Counted from the stretch's first letter, positions 1-7,255 are shown. The stretch: 15,019 nt of DNA from Candidatus Latescibacterota bacterium (GCA_021295675.1 JAGWBY010000011.1:32997-48015), one strand, 5' to 3'. The notes: generated by a model from the letters alone, not told the origin. Numbers and translations are program-made.

Positions 1-2
1 AC

Positions 3-554
3 GATGGGGTGCGGGCCCATACGGACGTGGTCTCCGGCGATGTGGACGGCGATGGGCGCGACGAGTTTCTATTTGGCAGCGGCACCAAGTTGATCTGCGT
101 GGAACAGGAGGAAGACACCCTGCGCCGGGCCTGGACTCTCGACGTGGAGGGTCGCAGCAGCGATATCGCCTTGGCCGATGCGGATAGGGACGGTTTTTTG
201 GATGCGGTGGTCACGACCACAGACGGCTATGTAAAGGCGTATATGGGGGAAACCGCCGCCACCGCGGTACAGGCTGTGGAAAGCACGCCGCAAAAAACGC
301 ACCTACAGCCGCCTTATCCCAACCCATTCAACAGCCGGGTGCATATCGATTTCAGCGTGGGTCAGGCCGGCAAAGTGCGGCTAGAGGTTTTCGGCCAGAC
401 TGGACAGCGGGTGAAAACGCTGGTAGAGGCGTGGCGCAAAGTAGGGGCTTACCAGGTGCTCTGGGACGCGAATGAACTCGCCAGCGGGGTGTACCTTGTG
501 CGCTTGCAAACGGGCGATGTTGTGCAGGAGCGCAAGGTGTCGTTGATCAAGTGA
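3..554 (+). CDS. C-terminal part of a secreted FG-GAP/VCBS-repeat protein with a FlgD-Ig/Por-type sorting domain (5' end outside window)
   Basis: The frame is open to the left edge, so this is only the last ~183 residues; the GTG at 9 is an internal codon, not a start. Two Asp-rich calcium-loop motifs of the FG-GAP/VCBS type are visible, GDVDGDGRDEF near the beginning and ADADRDGFLDAVV about 45 residues later, as in beta-propeller surface proteins. A short linker leads to YPNPFNSRVHIDF, then a ~75-residue Ig-like module (VRLEVFGQTGQRVKTL, LASGVYLVRLQTG) ending KVSLIK-stop. That module is the FlgD-Ig/Por secretion-system C-terminal domain common in FCB-group bacteria, which directs export through the outer membrane and anchoring. 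Inferred role: cell-surface or secreted adhesin-like or enzyme-associated protein; any catalytic part would lie upstream of the window. It converges with the HD-domain gene, 36 nt away, and no obvious terminator separates them. Confidence 0.85.
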   Translation, partial: DGVRAHTDVVSGDVDGDGRDEFLFGSGTKLICVEQEEDTLRRAWTLDVEGRSSDIALADADRDGFLDAVVTTTDGYVKAYMGETAATAVQAVESTPQKTHLQPPYPNPFNSRVHIDFSVGQAGKVRLEVFGQTGQRVKTLVEAWRKVGAYQVLWDANELASGVYLVRLQTGDVVQERKVSLIK

Positions 555-590
555 ACCAAGGCGTGAAGAAGCATCAAAATCCATCCGCGA

Positions 591-1164
591 TCACTTCAAA
601 CAGCCCTGCACGACCGACCGATAGCTCTCCAAACCCGGCGTCTTCAGGTCCTTCTCCTTGGCCAAGTCGTCCCACTTGCGCAACTGCACGGCACTTTCCC
701 AATGGGGATTCTGCCGACATGAAGCCACCTTGCAACTCAAAACTCCGCTTGGACGCCCGCGACAAGGTCTGGTAGTAGGACCTGTCCACGGTGCAGATAT
801 AGCGCTTGGCCGGCACGTGCAGCCCGACCGGCTCGGTCACTGCGTCGATGAAAAAAGGCTCCAGATACTCGGCTCCCACTTTTTCGTGCAGGAAGTCCTC
901 GGTGAGAAAATCGGCCTCTTCGCTGTGCTCATCGACGAGGAAATGACCCAGATCGTGCAGCAGGGCCGCGGCCACTTGCTCCGAATCAGCCCCGGCCTGT
1001 TGGGCTTGGTGGGCACATTGCAGGGCGTGTTCGAGTTGAGTCACGATTTCGTCGTAAAAGGACTGGCCCCGCCGCTCCATGTACGCGAATAAAGCATCGA
1101 CTTTCTGGGTCGGCGTGCCTTGGGCCAATTCTCTGGCTAGGGAGGGATCTACGAGATTATTCAT
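591..1164 (-). pseudogene. PhnZ-like HD-domain diiron oxygenase, frameshifted near 705-716
   Basis: The first ~151 residues read as a phosphonate-associated HD-domain protein. PhnZ uses a mixed-valent diiron centre to split a hydroxylated aminoethylphosphonate into glycine and phosphate; TmpB is the relative acting on the trimethylated analogue. Visible ligands are H46 (QLEHALQCA), H70-D71 (LLHDLGH), H93 (HEKVGA) and H116 (GLHVPAKRY), followed by ELQGGFMSAE. After this the frame breaks. In the neighbouring frame the expected tail continues cleanly from 713 down to a TGA at 591-593: NPHWESAVQLRKWDDLAK, then TPGLESYRSVV. The WDD of that tail should carry the last metal-binding Asp, so the frame as it stands, which runs on to 574, lacks it. 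Only ~7 nt separate ATG(M149) from the AAT of NPHW, where relatives have about ten codons, so roughly 20-23 nt are missing. No strong ribosome site precedes the ATG. Family is confident; phosphonate substrate is inference. Confidence 0.82.
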
Positions 1165-1210
1165 GGCGTTGCGGTCTTCCCTTGAAAGTGGTCGATTCTG
1201 CGAATCAAGT

Positions 1211-1237
1211 GTAACAGCCGATCCTTAACATTGTTAC
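1211..1237. promoter_or_regulatory. Inverted repeat in the divergent intergenic region
   Basis: GTAACA at 1211-1216 pairs with TGTTAC at 1232-1237 across a 15-nt spacer, inside the 156-nt region between the divergent HD-domain gene and the phosphoesterase gene. It could be an operator. A 6-bp match is weak, and I see no convincing -35/-10 pair next to it. Confidence 0.2.
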
Positions 1238-1310
1238 CAAAACTACCTTTATTCTTTAGTTCGCTTACGCCCAAGAAAACCAACCTCAAGCGGCGTATTA
1301 CCAACTACCT

Positions 1311-1315
1311 GGAGG
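1311..1315 (+). promoter_or_regulatory. Ribosome binding site that sets the phosphoesterase start
   Basis: GGAGG lies 5 nt before the ATG at 1321. It fixes that start against in-frame upstream codons from 1231, whose translation (lysine- and arginine-rich) precedes the signal peptide and looks non-coding. Confidence 0.8.
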
Positions 1316-1320
1316 AATGT

Positions 1321-2274
1321 ATGGCCCGGTATCTTCTGAGTCTATCCCTAATCGTCGCGTTGCTAGACGCCGCTAGCGCCCAAAACCCACCCGCCGATAG
1401 CCCCTTCGCCTTCGCCCTGATCGCGGATATGCCATACTCTCCGACCGACAGCGTCCGCTTTGGTCGGCTCGTCGAGGAAATCAATCGGGCCGAGGACTTG
1501 GAATGGGTCATCCACGTGGGCGATATCAAGGGCGGCAGCAGCCCCTGTAGCGATGGCCTGCTACAGAGCCGCTTCGAGTGGTTCCAGCAATTTGAACGCC
1601 CTTTTATTTTAGCGCCGGGCGACAACGATTGGACCGACTGCCACCGGAGCGGATACCAGCCGCTGGATCGGCTGGCGCACGTGCGGGCACTCTTTTTTCC
1701 GCGCCCTGGTTGGACCTTGGGCCAGCAACCCATGCGCGTCGACACCCAAGGGGGCAACTTCCCCGAGCACGTGCGCTGGACCCACGGGCGGACGAGCTTT
1801 GCGGTGCTGCACATCGTCGGCAGTCACAATGCCACCGCCAAGTTTAAAGATCGCACTCGGGCCAACGACGAAGAAGTCAAAAGCCGCACCGCCGCCGCCA
1901 TTGCCTGGATGCGCGAAACATTCGCCCAAGCTGCGGAACAAGACCATCGCGCCGTTTTTCTCATCATCCACGCCAACCCGCGCTTTGAGAAGCGCGAAGA
2001 CGAGCCGGACGGGCCGTATGCGGCTTTTCTGCAGGCCCTAGAGCAAGAAGTCGTCCGCTTTGGCCGGCCGGTGGCCCTAGCCCACGGCGACTCCCACTAT
2101 TTCCGCGTGGACAAGCCGCTGCGCCAAGCGGCCACGGGGCGGCGTTTAACGCGCTTCACACGTATCGAGCCTTTCGGCACGCCCGACATCCACTATCTAC
2201 GGGTAATCGTCGATCCGGCTGATAGCCATATTTTCCGGGTTCATGCCGAAATCGTCGAGGCGAATCTCGACTGA
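1321..2274 (+). CDS. Exported calcineurin-like metallophosphoesterase
   Basis: 317 residues. A signal peptide covers 1-20 (hydrophobic core LLSLSLIVALL, cut predicted after AASA before QNPP), so it acts outside the cytoplasm. The metallophosphoesterase motif series is present in order: D36-M-P38 (Pro where many relatives have His), G67-D68, G100-D101-N102-D103 (the GNHD position written GDND), H217 in LIIHANP, and H255-G-D-S-H259 (the GHxH position). These residues bind a two-metal centre that hydrolyses phosphoesters. The mature chain has only two cysteines, C76 and C107, each next to an active-site loop, so a stabilising disulfide is possible in the periplasm. The gene stands alone on this strand, divergent from the HD-domain gene and converging on the toxin-antitoxin pair. 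Substrate unknown; a phosphate-scavenging role beside the PhnZ-like gene is possible but unproven. Confidence 0.85.
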   Translation: MARYLLSLSLIVALLDAASAQNPPADSPFAFALIADMPYSPTDSVRFGRLVEEINRAEDLEWVIHVGDIKGGSSPCSDGLLQSRFEWFQQFERPFILAPGDNDWTDCHRSGYQPLDRLAHVRALFFPRPGWTLGQQPMRVDTQGGNFPEHVRWTHGRTSFAVLHIVGSHNATAKFKDRTRANDEEVKSRTAAAIAWMRETFAQAAEQDHRAVFLIIHANPRFEKREDEPDGPYAAFLQALEQEVVRFGRPVALAHGDSHYFRVDKPLRQAATGRRLTRFTRIEPFGTPDIHYLRVIVDPADSHIFRVHAEIVEANLD

Positions 2275-2342
2275 GTCTAGATCAGCGGTAAAGCCGTCCC
2301 TGTACACGATCATTGAGGCCGTGTTTTCTGCCTGCCTTTGCG

Positions 2343-2603
2343 CTAAGATCGATATGCTTCTCGACGATGAGCGAGGCGAAAGACAGTAACACGCTGATTG
2401 GCGTCGTCACTTTCGTAAAGAATGCGATAGTCACTCACTCTAATTCGCCATGAATTTGGGCGGCCAACTAGCTTTTCTACGCCTAAAGGACGTGGTTCTG
2501 ACTCTAAGTGAAGGAGGTGCTGGTTTATGCGTTGACTAATAGGATCTTGCAAGCGTCTGCGTTCTCGTTCTGCCGCTGAACGCAGATAAACAGCATAGGC
2601 CAT
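2343..2603 (-). CDS. RelE/ParE-family toxin of a type II toxin-antitoxin pair
   Basis: 86 residues, normal length for the RelE/ParE fold. The second half is highly typical: GRPNSWRIRVSDYRILYES, then VTVFRLAHRREAYRS at the C terminus. The basic residues of the central strand (R-I-R, Y-R-I) and the terminal HRR-x-x-Y are what RelE-like mRNA interferases use to bind and cut mRNA in the ribosome. ParE gyrase poisons share the fold, so the exact target is uncertain. It starts 2 nt after the stop of the gene at 2606-2860, so the two are translationally coupled with the antitoxin first. The region is visibly more AT-rich than its neighbours, fitting horizontal acquisition. Confidence 0.88.
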   Translation of the reverse strand: MAYAVYLRSAAERERRRLQDPISQRINQHLLHLESEPRPLGVEKLVGRPNSWRIRVSDYRILYESDDANQRVTVFRLAHRREAYRS

Positions 2604-2605
2604 TG

Positions 2606-2860
2606 TTAAAGAGCTTCTCCGGTCTCACGAAGAAGATCTCGCAAAGGTCGGGCTTCGCCATTTTCCTCATTAGCTTCTTCCATTAACAGGGCATCAACCG
2701 CATCCTGCAGATGCAGAGGGAGCTTCTCCCAATCGGTTTCCCGAGCGATCTTTTGCAGTAAGGTCTTGAAGTCGTCATATCCAAGTATCACTTCAATGAT
2801 CTCACCTGAGTCATCATATACCCATTTGGGAAAACGAGATTTTTCGATCGTGCTCGCCAT
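2606..2860 (-). CDS. Antitoxin of the RelE/ParE pair
   Basis: 84 residues. The N-terminal part (KWVYDDSGEIIEVILGY, then DDFKTLLQKI) looks like the short beta-strand plus helix start of Phd/RelB-like antitoxins. The C-terminal half is acidic and probably disordered, as expected for the toxin-wrapping tail. The assignment rests mainly on position: immediately upstream of, and coupled to, the RelE-like toxin. The ATG at 2858-2860 follows a GAGG 5 nt upstream (minus strand, 2866-2869). Such pairs usually repress their own promoter, and a candidate lies just upstream at 2914-2943. It follows the dioxygenase gene on the same strand after an 87-nt gap, so it probably has its own promoter. Confidence 0.78.
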   Translation of the reverse strand: MASTIEKSRFPKWVYDDSGEIIEVILGYDDFKTLLQKIARETDWEKLPLHLQDAVDALLMEEANEENGEARPLRDLLRETGEAL

Positions 2861-2913
2861 AGTATCCTCAATCTGGAGAGAGAAGCGATCCTCCGAAGCA
2901 AACGTACGCTTCT

Positions 2914-2943
2914 ATTTTGAAAATATCATACGAACTCTGTCAA
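2914..2943 (-). promoter_or_regulatory. Candidate promoter for the toxin-antitoxin operon
   Basis: On the minus strand a perfect TTGACA (2943 down to 2938) is followed, after 18 nt, by CAAAAT (2919-2914; 4 of 6 match to TATAAT). The stretch is AT-rich and sits 54 nt upstream of the antitoxin ATG. A second -10-like word, TATGAT, lies inside the spacer. The -35 is strong and the -10 is only fair. Confidence 0.4.
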
Positions 2944-2947
2944 GATC

Positions 2948-4156
2948 TTACGCGATATCGATAATTTCCGAGGGCGTAGCGTAGCCCCCGGGGATGTGAG
3001 CAGCGAGCCACTTCGGCGCATCGCGGCGCGGCAGCGACAGAGTCGGCTCGCCCTTGCAACTCAAGCGGTACAGCAGCCGGGCATCGTCGAGCGAGTTGAT
3101 ATTCGACTTGAGTGGCGGCGAATTGTGCAGAGTCATGTAGTTGTCCCACAGCGTCACATCGCCCGGTTCGTGCGGGTGATCATAGCGGAACTGCGGCTGC
3201 AGCACGTGCGCTTCAAGCCGGTCGAGAAACGCGCGCGATGCTTCCGCCGACATCCCCTCCACCTCGATCGCCGGCCGCACCCGTGGCCGCGACGCCCAGA
3301 TTGGACTGTGCAGGGACTTGATGCCAGAACGCGGGTTGGTGCGCACCAGCGGAGCCAGCCAGCCTCCGTCGTCCTCGTTCAAACGCCGCCGCAACTGAAC
3401 TTGCTCCAGAGCCACCTGCTTCGTCGGCGGCAGCGCAGCGAAAGCCGCTGCCGTGTCGGCAAAGGCCGTTTCGCCGTTCAGCGGCAGACACTTGCGCAGC
3501 CGCATGAGTTCGCGGTCCGAGCCTTCGTAGTACGGATGAGCCTTGCCGTTGTCGGGTGCCTGCACCCAATTTCCGCCTAGGGCATCGCGCGCCACCGGCG
3601 ACTTGTGGGCGAGAAACATCGAGACGTAGATCGGCAAACGCTCGTACTCAATATCCGTGTGCCACGAGCCGCCCCCGGTCATCCCAACGGGAGCCGCACT
3701 GCGTTCCCCCCGAAAGTTGGACACTACCAGCACCGCAGGCGACTCGTGCGGCAGGCATTGCAGTTGGCCGGGGAAGGAGGCGTTGACCGCAGCGGCCGTG
3801 CGCCGCTCAAAGGGAATTAGCTCAAAGGGGCCGTCGCTGTCGCCATCTTGCTGGGCCGGTTTACCCCCGCGCATGAAGTTGTTGGGGTGTGGCACTGGCG
3901 CGCCCCAGTGGTTGGCGAAGCGCTCGAAGTGGGCTAGGGAAAAGGCTTCCAAGTCCTGCCCAGCAATGCTGACGATGCGAAACCGGCTCAGGGCGTCCAG
4001 CAGAAAGGCGACCTGCTCGGGATTGAGCGGGCGACACAGATCGATACCAGTGAAGCGCCGCCCGGCACCGCTGGCAGCCAGCGGCCCCTCGCTGCGGGCG
4101 TCCGCGCCGAATAACTCGCGTAGCCTTTTATCAAACGGTTCTGTCTTTTGGCCCAT
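2948..4156 (-). CDS. TauD/TfdA-family Fe(II)/2-oxoglutarate-dependent dioxygenase
   Basis: 402 residues, longer than TauD (~280) but with its whole catalytic set. The iron triad is H166-x-D168 (GGGSWHTDIEYERLP) and H344 (VTLWDNYMTLHNSPP). R364 in ARLLYRLSCKG is the expected 2-oxoglutarate-binding arginine, separated from H344 by a somewhat long loop (KSNINSLDD). The N-terminal IDLCRPLNPEQVAFLLDAL is the usual start of the fold. No signal peptide, so cytoplasmic; it would hydroxylate a small acid with release of CO2 and succinate. The substrate (taurine, other sulfonates, carboxylates, betaines) cannot be read from sequence. It begins 6 nt after the stop of quinoprotein C with no clear ribosome site, which suggests reinitiation as last gene of that operon. 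It also lies within 2 kb of a PhnZ-like gene, recalling oxygenase plus HD-oxygenase phosphonate pairs, but other genes intervene. Confidence 0.85.
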   Translation of the reverse strand: MGQKTEPFDKRLRELFGADARSEGPLAASGAGRRFTGIDLCRPLNPEQVAFLLDALSRFRIVSIAGQDLEAFSLAHFERFANHWGAPVPHPNNFMRGGKPAQQDGDSDGPFELIPFERRTAAAVNASFPGQLQCLPHESPAVLVVSNFRGERSAAPVGMTGGGSWHTDIEYERLPIYVSMFLAHKSPVARDALGGNWVQAPDNGKAHPYYEGSDRELMRLRKCLPLNGETAFADTAAAFAALPPTKQVALEQVQLRRRLNEDDGGWLAPLVRTNPRSGIKSLHSPIWASRPRVRPAIEVEGMSAEASRAFLDRLEAHVLQPQFRYDHPHEPGDVTLWDNYMTLHNSPPLKSNINSLDDARLLYRLSCKGEPTLSLPRRDAPKWLAAHIPGGYATPSEIIDIA

Positions 4157-4162
4157 GATGCT

Positions 4163-7100
4163 TTATCGCGCCCCCCCGCGGTTCCCCCGACGCCTCCACG
4201 GAGGAGCGGCGCTGGAGTCTGCGTCCGTCTCCCCGGAGGCAGCCTCATGGTACTCCCTGAGCAACTCTTCGAGGGCCTCAGAGGTATCCATGAAATTGGC
4301 CCACCTATAAGGCGGGACGTCAAAACGCCGATCCCCCAACAGGGGGTCAGCACCCCGCGCCAAGAGCAACTGGGCTATCTCTAGCTGGTCGGCCATAACG
4401 GTTTTGTGCAGGGGCGTACTACCGCGGTCGAACCGGCTAAACCCACTGGCATACCCGTTGACGTCCGCGCCGCGATCCAGCAAAAACTCCGCCGCTTCCA
4501 GCGCGCCGCAATAGGCCGCATAATTGAGCGCTTCCACCACAATCTGCTCGGCGGTGAGCACAGTGTCGGGATCCGGGTGATACAGGTGGCCGATCTCCTC
4601 TTTTAGCTGACCTTCAGAGTCGAAGAATTGGGCCATCAGATCAACGCGGTTGACCCCGGCGGCAAAGCGCAAATCCACGGTCGCCCCCTCGGCAACCAAC
4701 ATGCTCGCTAGCTCTAGATCCCTCTCCCTGAGCGCGTTCCATAAAATTTGCCCCCGGTTGCGGTTCACATCCACGCCGTTGGTCACTAGGAGTTGAATCA
4801 TTGCGGGCTTGCTCTCGGCCCATTCGAGCTGATCGCTTTCTATGAACATATCCAGCACGCTGATCGAGTCGTACGTGGCGGCGTTGGGGTCAGCACCTAC
4901 TGAGATCAGGGCCTCGGCTAGTTCGACCGCGTTTTCGGGCAGCGGCACTCGTTGCGGCTCGCCGGCTAGGTGATGCAAGAGCGTGGCCCCGCGAAAGGAC
5001 GGGTATTCGTAGTACTCGTCGAAATAGCCGCGCGCCGTCGCTAGCCCGGGGTACTCAGCGAGCAGCTTCTGTAGCGTCTCGCTGTCTCCGGCATCGATGG
5101 CCTCCACAGCCTCGTAAAAGGCTTTGTGGTCGGCGTCGCCGCGGTCGCGGCCTTGGGGCGGCAATTGCTCGCCCTCGTGCGGAATGGCCAACGCCACCAG
5201 CTCGGGCGGTCGCCCGGAACTGCCCACTGGGACGACCACGTATTGGCGGCCGCCGGCCGTATAGCTCATTGGCGCACCATAGGCATTGCTGGGCAATTCG
5301 ACGCGACCAATCTCCTCGCCCGACGCCAAATCGTACGCCCGCAGGTACGCGTCGCGATCGACGAAGTAATCCTCGCCAGCGTCGGCTAGGTCGTGCGGGT
5401 CCTGCGAAGTGGCCAACAGAAGGTGCGGCGTGGCCAAGACGAAAGTGCGGTTATCCCAGCCCATATCCGGCAGGTCGAGTCCCTTGAGCGCCGGGTGATC
5501 GACCGGCCCCTTGCCCACCGCAGTCCGCCACAGGTGCTCGCCGCTGTTGAGGTCAATCGCGACGATGCTGCCGTACGGAGGCTTGACCAGTGGCAAACCC
5601 CGAGGGCCGCGGATGTGCCGGCCGGCGCGGGCAGAAAACGCCGAATAAGCATCTAGGTCACGCACCGGCCGCAGTTCCACGTTGGTAATGGACATGTGCG
5701 ACGGCACGTAGAGCACGCCTGTGCGCGGATCGGCCGCACCCCCAGCCCAGTCAGCACCACCGACTTGGCCGGGAACCGACAAAACGCCCTTCTCCGTCGG
5801 CGGCGTGTACAGCGGACCGTAGTCGTATTCGGCGAGGATCGCCTTAGCTTCCTCGCGCAACTCAGGCGTGAAATCGATCAGGTCGTCCTCGCTGATCCCT
5901 TGGCGCTCAAAGGCCGCTGGCTTGGTCGGAAAGGGCTGCGTCGGCGAGGTCGGCTCGCTGGGCACCTGCGACTGCGGTACCGGCTTTTCGACAATCGGCC
6001 AGATCGGCTCGCCGGTCACGCGATCAAAGACAAAGCAAAAAGCCTGTTTAGTTAGCTGGGCGACGACTTTGCGCTTCTGCCCCTCGACGACCACGTCCAA
6101 CAGCAGAGGGGCGGCCGGCGGGTCGTAATCCCACAGGCCGTGGTGGACGAGCTGATAATGCCAAATCCGTTCGCCGGTCTCGGCCTTCAAACAGACGACC
6201 GACTCGCTGAACAGATTGTCGCCGGGGCGCTCGCCGCCATAGTAATCGTGGCTGGCCGTGCTCACCGGCAGGTAGAAGTTGCCCAACTCTTCGTCGGCCG
6301 TCATCGTCGCCCACACATTGGCCGCGCCGTAGGTCTTCCACGCATCGTTCTCCCACGTCTCGTTGCCGAATTCGCCCTCCTGCGGGATCGTGTGGAATTC
6401 CCACACCTTTTTGCCGGTACGCGCGTCGAAGGCCTGCACATCACCCGGGGGCATGTATTCGGGCGGCGGCCTGAAGCGCGCATCCATAATCGCCGAGCCA
6501 ACGGCGACCACGTCGCGACAGACCACAGGCGGAGCCGAGACTCCGTAGCCCCTGCGCTCCTCTTCACTCAGCGGCCGGCGCAGCAAGGCTCCCAAATCGA
6601 CGCGGCCATCTTCGCCAAAATTGGGATCGGGCAGGCCGGTCTTGGCGTCGATGGAATACAGATAGGCGGTCGAAGTCGCCAGAGAAACCCGCTCAACTTC
6701 GCCATCGGTCCAATAACCCACCCCGCGCGAATTGCCCAAGAAACCAGAACCGACCTTCCAAGACTCCGGGTCAAACGCCCACAATTCCTCGCCGCTTTGG
6801 CCGTCAACAGCCGAGAGGACGTTGAATGGCGAGCCATAGTAGAGCACGCCATTGACGGCGAGCGGCGTGCCGCGATTGTTGTCGAAGCGGGGACCGCCGC
6901 GCCGCCGATCACCCCGACCTCGACCTCGACCCCGATCCCGATCACGGCTTCGGTTGGCTCTCGCCGTCTCGTAGATCTGCTGGTCGCGGGGCCGATAGCG
7001 CCAAACCACGCGCAATTGATCGAAGTTGTCGCGGTTGATCTGATCGGCGGGAGTGTAGCGGGTGCCGCCCTGATCGGACCCGTAGTACGGCCAATCGACC

Positions 7101-7174
7101 TCGTCGGCAAACGCCGAGAGCGAGAGCAGCAGCGACAACAAAATCGACAAGGCTCGATAAGCGCGTTTACTCAT
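4163..7174 (-). CDS. Quinoprotein C: exported PQQ-dependent dehydrogenase fused to ankyrin repeats
   Basis: 1003 residues from the ATG at 7172-7174, chosen because GAGGAG lies 7 nt upstream and a signal peptide follows (MSKRAYRALSILLSLLLSLS, cut near A23). The propeller opens with WPYYGSDQGGTRYTPADQIN and shows the hallmarks of the PQQ glucose-dehydrogenase-like family: SGEELWAFDPESW, NVWATMTADEELGNFYLPV, and HHGLWDYD at 344-351, matching the HHDLWDMD region of E. coli membrane glucose dehydrogenase. GGADWAGGAADPRTGVLYVPS follows. No CxxCH and no extra membrane segment, so a soluble enzyme needing an external acceptor. Residues ~683-965 are ankyrin repeats (FLLDRGADVN, TPLHKTV, LLLARGADPL). 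Two features are unique to this copy: an Arg/Gly/Asp-rich insert at ~72-96 and an RG-rich tail (RRRGNRGGAR). Closest relative is B next door. Alcohol or sugar oxidation is inferred; substrate unknown. Confidence 0.88.
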   Translation of the reverse strand: MSKRAYRALSILLSLLLSLSAFADEVDWPYYGSDQGGTRYTPADQINRDNFDQLRVVWRYRPRDQQIYETARANRSRDRDRGRGRGRGDRRRGGPRFDNNRGTPLAVNGVLYYGSPFNVLSAVDGQSGEELWAFDPESWKVGSGFLGNSRGVGYWTDGEVERVSLATSTAYLYSIDAKTGLPDPNFGEDGRVDLGALLRRPLSEEERRGYGVSAPPVVCRDVVAVGSAIMDARFRPPPEYMPPGDVQAFDARTGKKVWEFHTIPQEGEFGNETWENDAWKTYGAANVWATMTADEELGNFYLPVSTASHDYYGGERPGDNLFSESVVCLKAETGERIWHYQLVHHGLWDYDPPAAPLLLDVVVEGQKRKVVAQLTKQAFCFVFDRVTGEPIWPIVEKPVPQSQVPSEPTSPTQPFPTKPAAFERQGISEDDLIDFTPELREEAKAILAEYDYGPLYTPPTEKGVLSVPGQVGGADWAGGAADPRTGVLYVPSHMSITNVELRPVRDLDAYSAFSARAGRHIRGPRGLPLVKPPYGSIVAIDLNSGEHLWRTAVGKGPVDHPALKGLDLPDMGWDNRTFVLATPHLLLATSQDPHDLADAGEDYFVDRDAYLRAYDLASGEEIGRVELPSNAYGAPMSYTAGGRQYVVVPVGSSGRPPELVALAIPHEGEQLPPQGRDRGDADHKAFYEAVEAIDAGDSETLQKLLAEYPGLATARGYFDEYYEYPSFRGATLLHHLAGEPQRVPLPENAVELAEALISVGADPNAATYDSISVLDMFIESDQLEWAESKPAMIQLLVTNGVDVNRNRGQILWNALRERDLELASMLVAEGATVDLRFAAGVNRVDLMAQFFDSEGQLKEEIGHLYHPDPDTVLTAEQIVVEALNYAAYCGALEAAEFLLDRGADVNGYASGFSRFDRGSTPLHKTVMADQLEIAQLLLARGADPLLGDRRFDVPPYRWANFMDTSEALEELLREYHEAASGETDADSSAAPPWRRRGNRGGAR

Positions 7175-7250
7175 TGGATTTCTCCTCTTCTGGGTTTGTT
7201 GCCGCTTTGAGGACTTCGCGCATGGCGTCGTTATCGTAGTAGCCCGCCCA
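7167..7250 (-). pseudogene. Remnant of the 3' end of an A-type quinoprotein gene
   Basis: Read on the minus strand from 7250, this gives WAGYYDNDAMREVLKAA, ten more residues containing EEE, then a TAA at 7169-7167. The last 27 codons of gene A (10350 down to 10267) align without a gap and differ at only three residues. The remnant overlaps the start of C by 8 nt (ATGAGTAA), exactly as A overlaps B. No start or upstream part of the gene remains. It explains an otherwise odd in-frame extension before C's ATG, and it probably survives because its Glu codons form C's ribosome binding site. Confidence 0.85.
7182..7187 (-). promoter_or_regulatory. Ribosome binding site of quinoprotein C
   Basis: GAGGAG on the minus strand, 7 nt before the ATG at 7174. 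It is embedded in the Glu codons of the gene-A remnant, in the same arrangement as the site for B at 10282-10287. Confidence 0.75.
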
Positions 7251-7255
7251 AAAAA

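Noticed and set aside
574..713. Tail of the HD-domain protein read in its original frame to 574
   Set aside because: The residues are not like any relative, while the next frame gives the expected WDD-containing ending, so this tail is a frameshift product.
1231..1320. Upstream start for the phosphoesterase
   Set aside because: The extra 30 residues are basic and would bury the signal peptide; GGAGG sits 5 nt before the ATG at 1321.
6140..7210. A 356-codon plus-strand open frame opposite quinoprotein C
   Set aside because: It is antisense to a clear protein family, has no recognisable motif, and matches the usual shadow frames of GC-rich genes. Similar shadows over A, B and the dioxygenase were also dropped.
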